The notes: a model not told the origin generated them from the letters alone. A stretch of 64,000 nt of DNA from Odontocerum albicorne (GCA_949825065.1 OX463859.1:13406452-13470451); one strand, 5' to 3'; counted from the first letter of the stretch, positions 41,105 through 50,729 are shown. A program made the numbers and translations.

Positions 41105-41672
41105 CCTTTCCCTTCCTGTGCTAAAAAATCAGCTCATTCCGGTGCTATGTAATCAATACACATGTAAAAATGAACGATTTTAAATCGAAAAAATATGAAT
41201 ATTCATTGCCAATCGCTTAAATTTGAATTCAAAAGTGAGAATAATTGAAATTTAGTTGCTGAAAACAAGAAAAAAACATCGAACGACGTTCACAAAACGG
41301 GCGAAGCGACTACCTCATACGAATGCCCGAAAGCTACTGAAGCGAGCGAACTGAGATTCTATTTCTTGCGTTCCCATATACCGAAGTAGAGTGAGAGTGA
41401 GACATGAATAACGTCGCTTCCTCACCCATAGCGGTTTTTTAGAAAGAATATACCTACGTCACATTGTATTGGTGAATGTATTCCCGATTTTCACAAAATA
41501 TCTCTGATGTGGCCGATAAGTGCTAATTATTATAAATACTTTTTTTTATTCAATGCGTAAATGTATTACGGAGGAATGCCTAAAATCTGAACCCAGCATT
41601 TATTATATTTATAGAGATATTAAAGTTTTTAGAAGCAATGTGTACTAGTTACACATCACAGGGAAGGAAGGG
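41105..41672. mobile_element. piggyBac-like non-autonomous element
   Basis: Bounded by TTAA (41101-41104, 41673-41676). The left end is CCTTTCCCTTCCTGTG and the right end, read inward, CCCTTCCTTCCCTGTG. TTAA duplication and CC(Y)TT ends fit piggyBac. The 568-bp interior is non-coding, with a GC-richer stretch at 41290-41440. Confidence 0.75.
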
Positions 41673-41676
41673 TTAA

Positions 41677-42150
41677 GGTAATTAATTAAACATTGTCTTC
41701 ATATACACAAAATTATTCTCAATATCGAATCTATTCACACAAATATAAAGCTGAAGGGTAAGTCTTAAACTAATCAATGTTTCTAATCAAGAAAACGAAA
41801 TGTCCTTCTGTTCATAAAGTGTTAGTATCTAGATCGGCCGCGCATAAAATGCAATAAACCGTTGTGTAATACCTGTGTACTTTAGTTATTATTTAATATT
41901 AATATTATTGTTACAAATCGATTCAAGAAATGAAACAGTGCGTTGACCGTGGCAGCATACGACCATAATTCTACTGATACTTGTGTTTTATCATAATTGA
42001 AAATTTAATGCATTTATTATGCATTGATATCAAATTATAAACATGATAAAATATAATTTCTCTGTATTATACGATATGAATTGATTCTGTTTTCATTTTT
42101 GTCTGTATTTCGGTGTGCCAAACTCAAACTACTGTATCTCACTTTAAAGC
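41677..42150. other. No recognisable feature
   Basis: AT-rich; no match. Confidence 0.35.
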
Positions 42151-42434
42151 ATTGGTTTCCTAAGAAAGTGGTGTCGTTATATAGCGCACATAACAAAACA
42201 TTGTCTATGCAAACCATATGGCGTGGTTTCCTAGAGAGCGTTGGTTGTGTCGTTATATAGCGCACGTAACAAAACATTGTCTATGCAAACCAATGGCGTT
42301 GGTTTCCTAGAGTGCGTTGGTTGTGAGTGTAATGTCAAATAGCAATGCTGCCATTTGCATGATGGCCGTGATAGCGGAGCAAACAGTCGTGGAATGATTT
42401 TTCCCATGTAACGGACACCGTTTTACAATAATAA

Positions 42435-42560
42435 ATGAGTGCAAACATAATTTGGACCAGCGAAAATGACGAAATATTGATTGATTTTGTAAGAAATAAT
42501 GAAGCTTTATATAATGTGAATAGCAAAGACTATAGAAATCCCAGTTGAAACAAAATATGA
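42435..42560 (+). pseudogene. MADF-domain fragment, copy 1
   Basis: MSANIIWTSENDEILIDFVR, NNEALYNVNSKDYRN, then a frameshift and stops. The W..END.LIDFVR...LYN..S.DYR order matches the start of MADF DNA-binding domains, which PIF/Harbinger elements often encode in their second gene. Confidence 0.7.
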
Positions 42561-42639
42561 GGAATCAGATTTGGTTTCCACTGACAGTTGTCGGTTCTCA
42601 TTTCTGCCATCTGGCGGCGTGCCAGGCGGATGCGACGCA

Positions 42640-42785
42640 AACGTAATTTAATTTGGACCAGCGAAAATGACGAAATATTAATTGATTTTGTAAGAAATAG
42701 TAAAACTTTATATAATGTGAAGAGCAAAGACTATAGAAAATCCCAGTTGAAACAAAATATGTGGAATAAAGTTTCCAACTGACAG
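42640..42785 (+). pseudogene. MADF-domain fragment, copy 2
   Basis: RNLIWTSENDEILIDFVRNS, KTLYNVKSKDYRKSQLKQNM, WNKVSN, stop. It runs further into the domain than copy 1, including the W(n/k)..V helix. It is followed by GACAGTTGTGGGTTCTCATT, which repeats the sequence after copy 1. Confidence 0.75.
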
Positions 42786-43003
42786 TTGTGGGTTCTCATT
42801 TCTGCCGTCTGGCGGCGCGTCACCACCACGTCATGTAACGTGCGCTATATAAGGAACCCGCTTTCTTAGGAAACCGTAACTTAAACGACTAAATATTGTT
42901 TGAGAGCCTTAAAAACACAAACGTATTTTAATTATTTTTTAAGAACATAAAAAAACACTTTGTTCTTTATTTCGTATTCATTACTGTCCTCGTCAGGTGA
43001 AGA

Positions 43004-43210
43004 TGAACTGAGAAAGACGGAGGTCTTTGAAACCGGTAGTTAACTCTGAACTGAGAAAGACGGAGGTCTTTGAAACCGGTAGTTAACTCAAATAAAACAA
43101 TGGTGAATACAATGTAAAAAATAAGTATTTTATTTATTAAAAAATTATAAAAAAATATAAACATGGCATCAAAATGAAACAAACGTCTTTTCTAAGATTC
43201 AAGAAATATA
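43004..43210 (+). mobile_element. Second hammerhead-like tail element (family II)
   Basis: 43004-43046 and 43047-43089 are identical 43-bp units containing CTGAGAAAGACGGAGGTCTT then TGAAACCGGTAGTTAACTC. This resembles the hammerhead units (CTGA, a GAC..GTC stem, GAAAC, CGGTAG), but the core position G of CUGANGA reads A. The following part (TTATAAAAAAATATAAACAT, GAAACAAACGTCTTTTCTAA) recurs at 59875-59960. Confidence 0.5.
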
Positions 43211-43262
43211 TTAAATTTTTTTATCAATATTAACAACCTCATAAGCAATTTTATAGAAAACT

Positions 43263-43337
43263 TACCTCTGTGGTATAGTTTGTAATACACCTGTCTTCCC
43301 GCCCGGAGATGGTGGGTTCGATTTTCGATTTTACCTT
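43263..43337 (+). mobile_element. SINE family A head only
   Basis: ACCTCTGTGGTATAGTTTGT then GGTGGGTTCGATTTTCG (B box). Core and tail are absent, apart from a possible scrap near 43430. Confidence 0.55.
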
Positions 43338-43488
43338 GTTTTTATGAAGGGTTCTTGTTTGATTTTCATTTCGGGCATGTTTAAACACATTTTAATAGGT
43401 TGTATTGTAAAATATTATCACATGACAACAAACTTGTCAGGTATAAATACGACTATAAACTGTATATAACAAAAATGTTGTACAATAC

Positions 43489-43702
43489 GAACTCTGTGGC
43501 TTTGTTGGTTAGACTACTGTCTCACAGCCCTCAGATTGCGGGTTCAAATTCCGCTAGAAAACAGATTTATTTAAAAAAGATTCCAGTCTGGGTAACACTT
43601 AAGGCCTCTTTAATATATTTCTAGTTGGTTGGAAGATATTGCCATATGCCGATAATCCCGCCAGATTCTACTGTATACAACGAAAGTGTAATAGAATACG
43701 AT
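43489..43702 (+). mobile_element. SINE family A, full-length copy
   Basis: AACTCTGTGGCTTTGTTGGT, GATTGCGGGTTCAAATTCCG (B box), AAAGATTCCAGTCTGGGTAA, TAGTTGGTTGGAAGATATTG, then the CTACTGTATACAACGAAAGT tail. Confidence 0.8.
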
Positions 43703-44337
43703 AATATATAAATATTTATTGATTTAAAACATTAATGAAAACTCATTTGAAAGATTTATTGCTTTAAAGCAATTTATTCTAATCAAAAAACTTTTATTTC
43801 ATGCTTATTATTGGTATCTATGCCCATGTCTTTTATACAGTGTACAAAAACAATATTTGAGTGATACTATCAAAGTTACATCTCAAAGAAAATATGGAAT
43901 AGGATAAGATTTGCACAGGAGTTAAGGATGAGGAATATTTTAAGATAAATAATGTCAAATCAGTTTTTTCCTAAGAAGAGGATAAAGTACAATTAACTAG
44001 GAACTAAGCTATGAAGATCGTTTCGAAATTGAGCTGAGTGAAGCGCAAAAAATGATGTCTAAAATTATGTGTGATGCTTTGGTATACAAATTATGTGTGT
44101 TCTGCTGTCATCAGATAGGAAAGATGTGTTTTGAGGTAAAATGGTTTTAAATTTAATTTAATTTAAACCTTCTTGATTTTCCCTCCTTAACTCCTTGACT
44201 TCTGAATAATCTTTTTGAAATTACTGTGCTGTTAAAAAAAAAAAAAAACAAGTATGTTTCATTGCCACATAACCCTTAAAAACCCTATCAGTACCGTAAT
44301 GCAACCCTTGGCTCACTTGTTTTTTAATCTACCCTAA
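43703..44337. other. No recognisable feature
   Basis: AT-rich with an A run near 44235. No match. Confidence 0.4.
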
Positions 44338-44520
44338 GACCTCCGTGGCCTGGTGGTAAGACACTTGTCTGCCGATCCGGAGGTTGCGGGTTCGATCCCC
44401 GCTGGAACCCAGATTTTTTTAAATAGGATTCCAGTCTGGTTAACACTTAGGTCCTATAAAAACATCTTTCTGGTTGGTTGGAAGAGATTGCAACATGGCA
44501 ATACACTCGCCAGGCTAAAA
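44338..44520 (+). mobile_element. SINE family A, best-preserved copy
   Basis: tRNA-like head with A-box region GTGGCCTGGTGG (44345-44356) and B box GGTTCGATCCC (44389-44399). Core GGATTCCAGTCTGGTTAACA. Tail GGTTGGTTGGAAGAGATTGC (44472-44491), identical over 20 bases to the 3' UTR of LINE family J (complement of 23944-23963). It ends at CGCCAGGC without the longer tail. RNA polymerase III transcription and LINE-dependent mobilisation are inferred. Confidence 0.9.
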
Positions 44521-44990
44521 AAAGAAAATGGAAATAGAAAGAAGATACGTATTTTAAGCATCCGTCAAAAGTTTATTGACCGTCTGTAGGTATTTTCAGT
44601 ACTGGATGGGAATAATCATACAGCGCGATTCTGCAAGCGTCTTGCTAGGACTTAGGATGCTAGGACTTAGGAAGGTAGGACTTTTAAGATCACTCCATCT
44701 GTAGATGCTTGTCCACATGATATGATACGCTCAATTGAGCCCAACACCAGCAGCAACTCATTTAGACTATTAGACTGCCATTTAGCAATGTGACCGAAAA
44801 AAAAACTGTTGAATGTCTATGCATCCCTCGAAGTTTGTCGAAATAAGAGTCGAGTCCTGTCAAGATGTTCAGACATGAGGTGTGGACGAAATAATTGAAA
44901 ATAATTAGGTACAATGTATGTGTATTGCAAAATAACCTATAATGTTTACTTGTAAGAGAACTCTTCGTTGTTTATGTTAAGGATACATTA
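44521..44990. other. No recognisable feature
   Basis: No repeat or coding signal except short TAGGACTTAGGA repeats at about 44648-44685. Confidence 0.35.
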
Positions 44991-45016
44991 AAATATTGTA
45001 TTACACTTTCGTTATA

Positions 45017-45856
45017 CTACCTTAATCAAAAAGTTTTAGGACCGGCCACCGTGTGGCGCTATCAGTCACCCGATTGGAATTCTTTTTTTTTGTTAGGTTA
45101 CCACATCTATCATTGACACTTTCCTCCAAATTTCAGCGTCATAGCTTGACATTTGTAAAAGTTACGCTATATTGAGTACATCTACTTTTGTGCGTGTTTT
45201 CGATTGTTCACAAGTTTGAAAATGGCATCAACTGTGCATCAACGAGTTTGCATTAAATTTTGTGTGAAAAACGGATTTAACGGTCCGCAGACCTTGGAAA
45301 TGTTGGAGAAGTGTTTTTTGGTGGCACGAACGCTTTAGAAGTGGTCGTGAGTCAGTCGAGGGTGACGAACGCAGTGGCAGTCGAAAACCGATGAAAACAT
45401 CGATAAAATCAAAGAAATGTTGGCCAAAAACCGCAAATCGACCATCAGAGAGCTGGCAGAGGACTTGAACATTGCTTATGGATCCGCTCAAGACATTTTG
45501 GTTAGGAATTTGGGCCTCAGACGTGTCGCTGCAAAACTGGTGCCGAAAGACCTCAATTTCATGCAAAAAAAAGGACCGCGTTGAAATCGCGACTTTTTCC
45601 TGATCAACCGACTTAAAAAACCGCTTCGCGGAACGCGTTACAGCATCCGAGAGGATGTCATGAAAAAAACAAAGACGGCTCTGATGGACATACCGAAAAT
45701 TGAGTACCAGCGGTGTTTAGAGGATTGGATCAAGCGATGGAGTAAGTACGTTGCATTCGATGGGGAGTACTTTTAAGGGGACCATATCGATTTTTATGAA
45801 TAAACTTGTATTTTCGATTTTATGAATAAAGTCCTAAAACTTTTTGATCAAGGTAG
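45017..45856 (+). mobile_element. Mariner element with central deletion
   Basis: The ends are CTACCTTAATCAAAAAGTTT at the left and the complement of CTACCTTGATCAAAAAGTTT at the right, flanked by TA (45015-45016, 45857-45858). At 840 bp it is about 0.4-0.5 kb shorter than a usual mariner. The target is a SINE A tail, so both TA and an intact-site comparison are available. Confidence 0.9.
45222..45776 (+). pseudogene. Mariner transposase, catalytic domain deleted
   Basis: N-terminal part: MASTVHQRVCIKFCVKNGFN, then with frameshifts RSGRESVEGDERSG, MLAKNRKSTIRELAEDLNIA, YGSAQDILVRNLGLRRVAAK and LVPKDLNF. After about 45590 it jumps to the C-terminal tail YQRCLEDWIKRWSKYVAFDG, EYF and stop at 45774-45776. 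The region with all three catalytic Asp residues is gone. The remaining ends would allow mobilisation only in trans. Confidence 0.85.
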
Positions 45857-46228
45857 TATACAGCACATCCTGGGCTTACTGCCATGTTGCAATCTCATAA
45901 CCAACTAGAAATACGTTAAAGAGGCCTTAAGTGAAAACCAAACTAGGTTGGAAGGCATATCTCGACCAATTAGGCCACTGAGGTCGTTAAATATTGTTGA
46001 AGTGAAAAAAATATGTAAATGTAAGTTCTCGGATGTAAAATGATGTTAGAAAATTATGTTCAGCTGTGATTATTTTTCAAATAAATAAATACAGGAAATG
46101 TGTTTTAATGATATATTAAAAATAATATAATATGGGAGATTTCTTATGATTTCGTACTCGTAATATAAATTTTATTTAATAAAATAGTTATAATTAATTT
46201 TGTCCTAAATTGAGATGATCTGGTTTGC

Positions 46229-46310
46229 ACTTTGCTCAGCGATTTATACTAGTTCGGCACGCTTGCCTTACTTTGCTCAGCGATTTATACTAGTTCGGCA
46301 CGCTTGCCTT
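46229..46310. repeat. Perfect two-copy 41-bp duplication
   Basis: CTTTGCTCAGCGATTTATAC followed by TAGTTCGGCACGCTTGCCTT, repeated without a difference (period 41). The flanks 45988-46228 and 46311-46433 hold nothing recognised. Confidence 0.9.
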
Positions 46311-46441
46311 ACTTTGATCCCAGTTGAAGTTAATTTAATGTTCCATTTGTTTTCATCGTTTTTTAAACTTTTTACAAGCTTTACAATAATCGTGGATATC
46401 TTGATTTTTCAGAATATTCACAAATATTTGGTTATATAAAC

Positions 46442-46971
46442 CAGTGCTCCGCAACCTTTTCTCACCTACGACACACCAAAATTCTTCCTAGAATTCCGCG
46501 GCACACCAAAAGCTAAATGACAAATTTTACAATAAATTTTTGTTTTTTATTTGAAAAGTATACATACATAAAACTATAACATATTTATTTTTACGCAATG
46601 AACGTGATGTACGCGTGCAAATTCAGTATAACGCATGCGCATGAGTCTTCAGCGACGCGCATAAGGGTCATTTTTCTTTGTCTATGACTAATTTGGTGCG
46701 GCCATGGTGTGTACAAAGCACACTACGCAGTTTTCAACAGTTTGCACCAGGCGCTGGGGGACCATTGAAAAATTATTTAGTTATAATAATTATTCTATAC
46801 TACATTTTGAAAAACAGACAATATTATGAAAAATAATTTGTCATTGTGTATTAAATACATAATGAAAAATTGTAAAATGTCAAATACTCGTACATTGAAT
46901 TTTACCGCGGCACACCTGTATCCGGCTCACGGCACACCAGTGTGCCACGGCACACCGGTTGCGGAGCACTG
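46442..46971. mobile_element. hAT-type non-autonomous element
   Basis: Ends CAGTGCTCCGCAACC and its complement GGTTGCGGAGCACTG, flanked by the 8-bp duplication ATATAAAC (46434-46441, 46972-46979). CAG-type ends with 8-bp duplications define hAT elements. Subterminal GGCACACC words recur on both sides. The 530-bp interior is non-coding, with a TACTCGTA octamer at 46885. Confidence 0.9.
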
Positions 46972-47002
46972 ATATAAACCATACTGCCAATTCCTTAGCT
47001 AA

Positions 47003-47525
47003 GGCCTCGGCCACACAGGTAGGAGCCTCGCTTGGTGCTTAGAGCTACGCTGCAAGCTAGGCGACATATCCTAGCAAACCAACGCATCGCATACTATCGC
47101 AATTGTCACACTGCACGTTTCGCGCCACGTTACATGACGATTAGTCACCTAGTGAGTTTCCTAGCGAACAGATGTGTTGGATAATTTTACTGTTTCACCA
47201 AGTGAATTTACAAGATGGCGGAAGTTTTAATAACAGCTGTGTATAAAAGGGAGCCTTTGTGGAGCCCATCGAGCAAATTATACAAAAATGGGCCTGTAAT
47301 AAAATCACTTTAGAATGAAGTTGCACAGGAAGTAAATAAAGATGGTAAGTTGTAATGAAATTGGTTAGATTTGAGAGTGGCATCGTTTGTTGACTCATCC
47401 GCTCCCAGATATCAAATGAATTTGTGCGAAGCACTTTGGTGTGGCCAAGCCTGAAGGCACCCCGTCTATTAGTCACGTAGCACCTAGCTTAGCACTAAGC
47501 GAAGCACTTTGGTGTGGCCTCGGCC
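47003..47525 (+). mobile_element. PIF/Harbinger non-autonomous element
   Basis: Ends GGCCTCGGCCACAC and its complement GTGTGGCCTCGGCC, flanked by TAA (47000-47002, 47526-47528). Three-base TWA duplications are the class hallmark. The second end-like word GAAGCACTTTGGTGTGGCC occurs twice (about 47430 and 47500), so the right end is partly duplicated. It starts 31 bp after the hAT element's end. Confidence 0.85.
47214..47345 (+). pseudogene. MADF-domain exon remnant
   Basis: MAEVLITAVYKREPLWSPSS, KLYKNGPVIKSL, stop (TAG), NEVAQEVNKDG. The LI.AV..REPLW...S..YKN......LWNEVAQEV pattern is a MADF domain; one TGG to TAG change kills it. GGTAAGT directly after KDG looks like a splice donor. The rest of the gene is deleted. 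Confidence 0.75.
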
Positions 47526-47529
47526 TAAG

Positions 47530-48045
47530 AGAATACTTAGGAGTAGGCACCTTCTTCTCGAGTTTCATCTGATTTTTCTTCTGCAATATCAGTTGTAGGA
47601 TTATTTATTAATTTCTTTAATTATCTTCATCAAGGGTCTAATAATACACCGTGTGTACCATAATATGACTTAAAGTTAAAATGAGACTGGAACTTTTAAA
47701 AATTAGGGTGCCATCGGTAATCGAACCTACTACTTTGGAGTTGGAGAATGAGCGTCGAACCAAATAGTTCGCGGTGGTAATACTTCATTACTTAATTTTA
47801 TATTATAATTTAAATAACTAAAGTTATTTCAATTGAATCTTTTGTTCGATTCCCTATGTTTCTAAAGCTCTTTTTGTGCTGTTAGCTTAAGAATTTAAAT
47901 AACCTTTTCTTGTGTGTTGTATTGTTTTATTCATATTTTGTAAAATACACTTTTGTGCGTGAATCAAACAAACAAATAAATTGTAGACATTTTTCCTTTG
48001 GGTTAATACACCATACACACTTTCAATAATAATAAAAGGACAATT
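47530..48045. other. Unassigned with a tRNA-like scrap
   Basis: 47700-47765 on the minus strand (GGTGCCATCGGTAATCGAAC, then GAATGAGCGTCGAACCAAAT) resembles a decayed SINE head. The rest is AT-rich. Confidence 0.4.
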
Positions 48046-48046
48046 T

Positions 48047-48665
48047 TTATTGTACCGTTTAGAGAGTAAACTCTCCTCAAAGGTGTTCTAACTCAGGATT
48101 CGAACCCACTCAAATTTTATAAGATCTCACAAAAAGGATTGTCTTAAAGTGCTTCCTGAAGATGCATTCCACTCATATCTCTGATATCGGGAGGCAGACC
48201 ATTTCTCGCCACTGGGTCAAGAAGGCAAAAGCTTTATTATGATACACCACCCTATTGGATTGATTTGGACCAACCAATTTATTGAACAAAGAAGAAATCG
48301 ACCTCAATGTTCTTCTTCTCTTCAAAGGAACAATCCTCAGAGACACATTTGAAAGATACAATGGATAAATACCATTAAGTGACTTGAAGACAAAGATTGA
48401 AGACAAAGTTTGAAATCAATCTGTTAGCATTACTTAAACCTGTGTAGACTTTTTAGACTAGCATACGAGTATATCAGCCTAGTAGCTGCATTGCAAACGG
48501 ACTGGAGTCTAGAAGTTTGTGAATCAGGTAAATCAGAATAAATAGAGTAATAATAATTCAGGCGTGAATTCCAATGCAGCACCAATCTTGTAACAAACCG
48601 GGATCATTCTGATTGAAGAGAGCCTCGGGATAGGAGGCAGAAACACGTATAGCGGGGATAAGTGT
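48047..48665 (-). mobile_element. CR1-like LINE 3' end
   Basis: The minus strand, with one frameshift: SRLQSVCNAATRLI (about 48480-48520), YASLKSLHRF, then SSIFVFKSLNGIYPLYLSNV, SLRIVPLKRRRTLRSISSLF, NQSNRVVYHNKAFAFLTQWR, EMVCLPISEIRDMSGM. LQ.V.NAA.RLI is characteristic of CR1/L2-type ORF2 C-termini. The 3' UTR ends in GGGTTCGAATCCTGAGTTAG, CCTTTGAGGAGAGTTTACTC and TCTAAACGGT. A TACGAGTA octamer (48464) adds two codons (SY) between LIY and ASL. Confidence 0.75.
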
Positions 48666-49290
48666 AACTGTAAAGTAATTCATTGTTAAATATTTTAATA
48701 TGGAGCTCACAAAGTTAAAACTGAAACCTTTGACAAATTTAATGAAAAGTGCTGATCAATAACCTAGTATTATTTTTAACTATTCTGGCAAGAATAAAAC
48801 GTTTTAAAAGAGGAAATCAGATGAAAGATTGAAACAAAGAGTTTTGTGTCGAATGCTTCATAAATATTTATTTTCAATCATACAATGGGATCATTAATCA
48901 TTAATGATCCCTTGTCTATGTTATTAATGATGATATAATCTTCATTTTGTATTATTTTGAACGCTCGTGAATAATATTTTTGTGTTTCGATTAAGGTGAT
49001 AAAAAAAGAAGAAGAAAAAAGTGTATCACGATCAAGACAAGTAGTTGGGATGATTTAGATTTGGTTTGGTTGTAGCATCACTGTCGGATCTGTGGGTTCC
49101 ATTTTATTGGGTCGCTGACAGGAGCAACATCAAATCCAACACTGTTGGAAAATATACGGTTTTATATTCTGAAAAATATTCATAGAAATATTGATCTGTT
49201 TAGATTGACAAGAGATATTTCTTTGTTTTGCCGACTGTATCTTAAGATTGCAGTCTCGCATACATCTTCAACATTTCAGAAAAAAGTCTT
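48666..49290. other. No gene recognised; one perfect short hairpin
   Basis: GGGATCATTAAT/ATTAATGATCCC at 48889-48913 forms a 12-bp stem around a single base. Nothing else is recognised. Confidence 0.45.
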
Positions 49291-49295
49291 AACCA

Positions 49296-49486
49296 CAACC
49301 TCCGTGGCTTAGTTGGCAAGACGCCTGTCTTCCGACGCGAAGGCTGCAGATTCAATTTTCGTTGGAAACCAGTTTTTTTTAAAAGATATACAGTCTGGTT
49401 TTCACTTAAGGTTTCATAAACACTTTTTTGGTTAGTTTGAGGGGATCGCCACATAACAATAATCCCACAAGGTTGTGTTGTATGCT
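49296..49486 (+). mobile_element. SINE family A copy
   Basis: ACCTCCGTGGCTTAGTTGGC, GCTGCAGATTCAATTTTCGT, GATATACAGTCTGGTTTTCA, then CCCACAAGGTTGTGTTGTAT. Full order, modestly diverged. Confidence 0.8.
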
Positions 49487-49487
49487 G

Positions 49488-49600
49488 GTTAAATGTTTTA
49501 CAGGATACGCTCGGGCGCAGCTATAGTTTCCAGGTGTGATTTGTTTAATATTAGTTAGAGTTAGATCGCATTTGAGTTTTGTTTGCACTTTATCACAAAC
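49488..49600 (+). repeat. Repeat family C, 5' part
   Basis: GGATACGCTCGGGCGCAGCT and ATAGTTTCCAGGTGTGATTT match the first block of 20862-20978; the later blocks are missing. Confidence 0.45.
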
Positions 49601-49705
49601 AACGCTGTATAAAATTGTCCATTGAATTTTAAAATGTACTTCTGAGGTTTCTCAGTAATGGAATGTATTTGTTATCGAAGAACTTTTATCCCTGTAGTAC
49701 TTATG

Positions 49706-49812
49706 TTTTTGAAAGAATAGATATGACCGAAGTTATTGGTATTCTTATATCCCTAAATACTAGACGGAAAATATGCCTGTGTCATTCGAGGGGAGTTCAG
49801 TGCGGCCATGCA
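49706..49812 (-). mobile_element. SINE family B, partial copy
   Basis: AATAGATATGACCGAAGTTA, TATCCCTAAATACTAGACGG and GTGTCATTCGAGGGGAGTTC are the head-proximal blocks on the minus strand. Confidence 0.6.
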
Positions 49813-50529
49813 TCTGAGAACTGCCCAAAGGCAGACCCGGCGTCGCCACATAAGAGTGTGAAAATGGTAGCAGCGAGGTCAGATTTAAGGTCCAACATCG
49901 CGGAAGAAGGGAAATACCTCATTGCGTAATATATACTTAGCTTAACACCAGCAAGTTTTTCATAAAACGATCCTCTGATGCCAATAGATCGGCGTAGACA
50001 ATGGATTCTAAGTGGAAGCGATCAAATCTTTAATATATACCACTCAATTAGTTACTCGACTTTCATCGAAGTACCAGATGTGGTATATGGGTTCATCCAA
50101 ATATATTTAGTAGTCATTCATAATGCGGTTAGTGTTTTACATTTGACTTTATCTATATGTCGAAAGAAGAGTTGGTCAGGACCTATCAAACATATGTTAT
50201 GTACCTGTTATTGTTATATATTATTCTGTTCAGCTTCATTATTGAAGCCTTCGATTTACAGCCCATGGAGTAGAACATATAGCCTGCAGTCTAATGCCAC
50301 GCGTATTGTTAATAGAATTATATGTTGAGAAATAGAAATAACCTGATATCTCTTAATCTCTTAACCAGGTTGAAACTATTTTTTGTTGTTTTCACTAATT
50401 CTTATGGTGCACTTCAATTTACTCGCTTAATTTATGATTCTGGTATATTAAACAACGTGGCTATAAGGCTATATTGTCTTCGATCGCATAAATCGACTTT
50501 TCACTCCTTTAATTTATGTTTGTAATACT
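49813..50529. other. Unassigned sequence
   Basis: Two plus frames (49978-50328 and 50322-50525) overlap by a few bases. Complexity is normal, but I recognise no domain in either; no other copy is seen here. Confidence 0.3.
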
Positions 50530-50720
50530 ACTGTACGTGAAGAGGCAATAAAACTCATACATGTTTAGCAAACATGAGTAACTTACCAGAAAAACTCTTT
50601 TAATAGACCGGGATATTTTTTTCGGGCATCATCGGAAATTAAACCCAGATTATAGGAACGATGCTTATCATCGGGAATCGAACAAATAGGTATTTTATCG
50701 GAGGACAAGTATCTTACTGA
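50530..50720 (-). repeat. Unnamed repeat D, tRNA-like block on minus strand
   Basis: GAAGAGGCAATAAAACTCAT and, further on, ATCATCGGGAATCGAACAAA (B-box-like on the minus strand) correspond to 56520-56680 (GAAGAGGCAATAACACTCGC). Two copies only; the family is not recognised. Confidence 0.4.
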
Positions 50721-50729
50721 GGATTTTGA

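Larger units (their letters stand above)
42154..42875 (+). mobile_element. PIF/Harbinger-like element with duplicated interior
   Basis: Terminal GGTTTCCTAAGAAAG at the left and its complement CTTTCTTAGGAAACC at the right; TATATAGCGCAC also recurs inverted inside both ends (GTGCGCTATATA). The left end is tandemly repeated: GGTTTCCTA starts at 42154, 42225 and 42301. The interior is a two-copy duplication of about 200 bp, each with a MADF-type coding segment. No three-base target duplication can be read, so class assignment rests on the MADF partner gene and end structure. Confidence 0.6.
44993..45987 (-). mobile_element. SINE family A copy split by a mariner
   Basis: 44993-45016 (TTGTATTACACTTTCG) is the extreme 3' end of the SINE on the minus strand, and 45857-45987 the rest, up to the head TAACGACCTCAGTGGCCTAA. 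The mariner inserted at the TA of the GTATACAG tail word. Confidence 0.85.

Noticed and set aside
43047..43089. Active hammerhead ribozyme
   Set aside because: The core reads CTGAGAA instead of CUGANGA; losing the invariant G should prevent cleavage, so it is only called hammerhead-like.
44338..44410. tRNA gene
   Set aside because: A and B boxes are present, but the sequence is a SINE head repeated many times with core and tail; no complete cloverleaf is evident.
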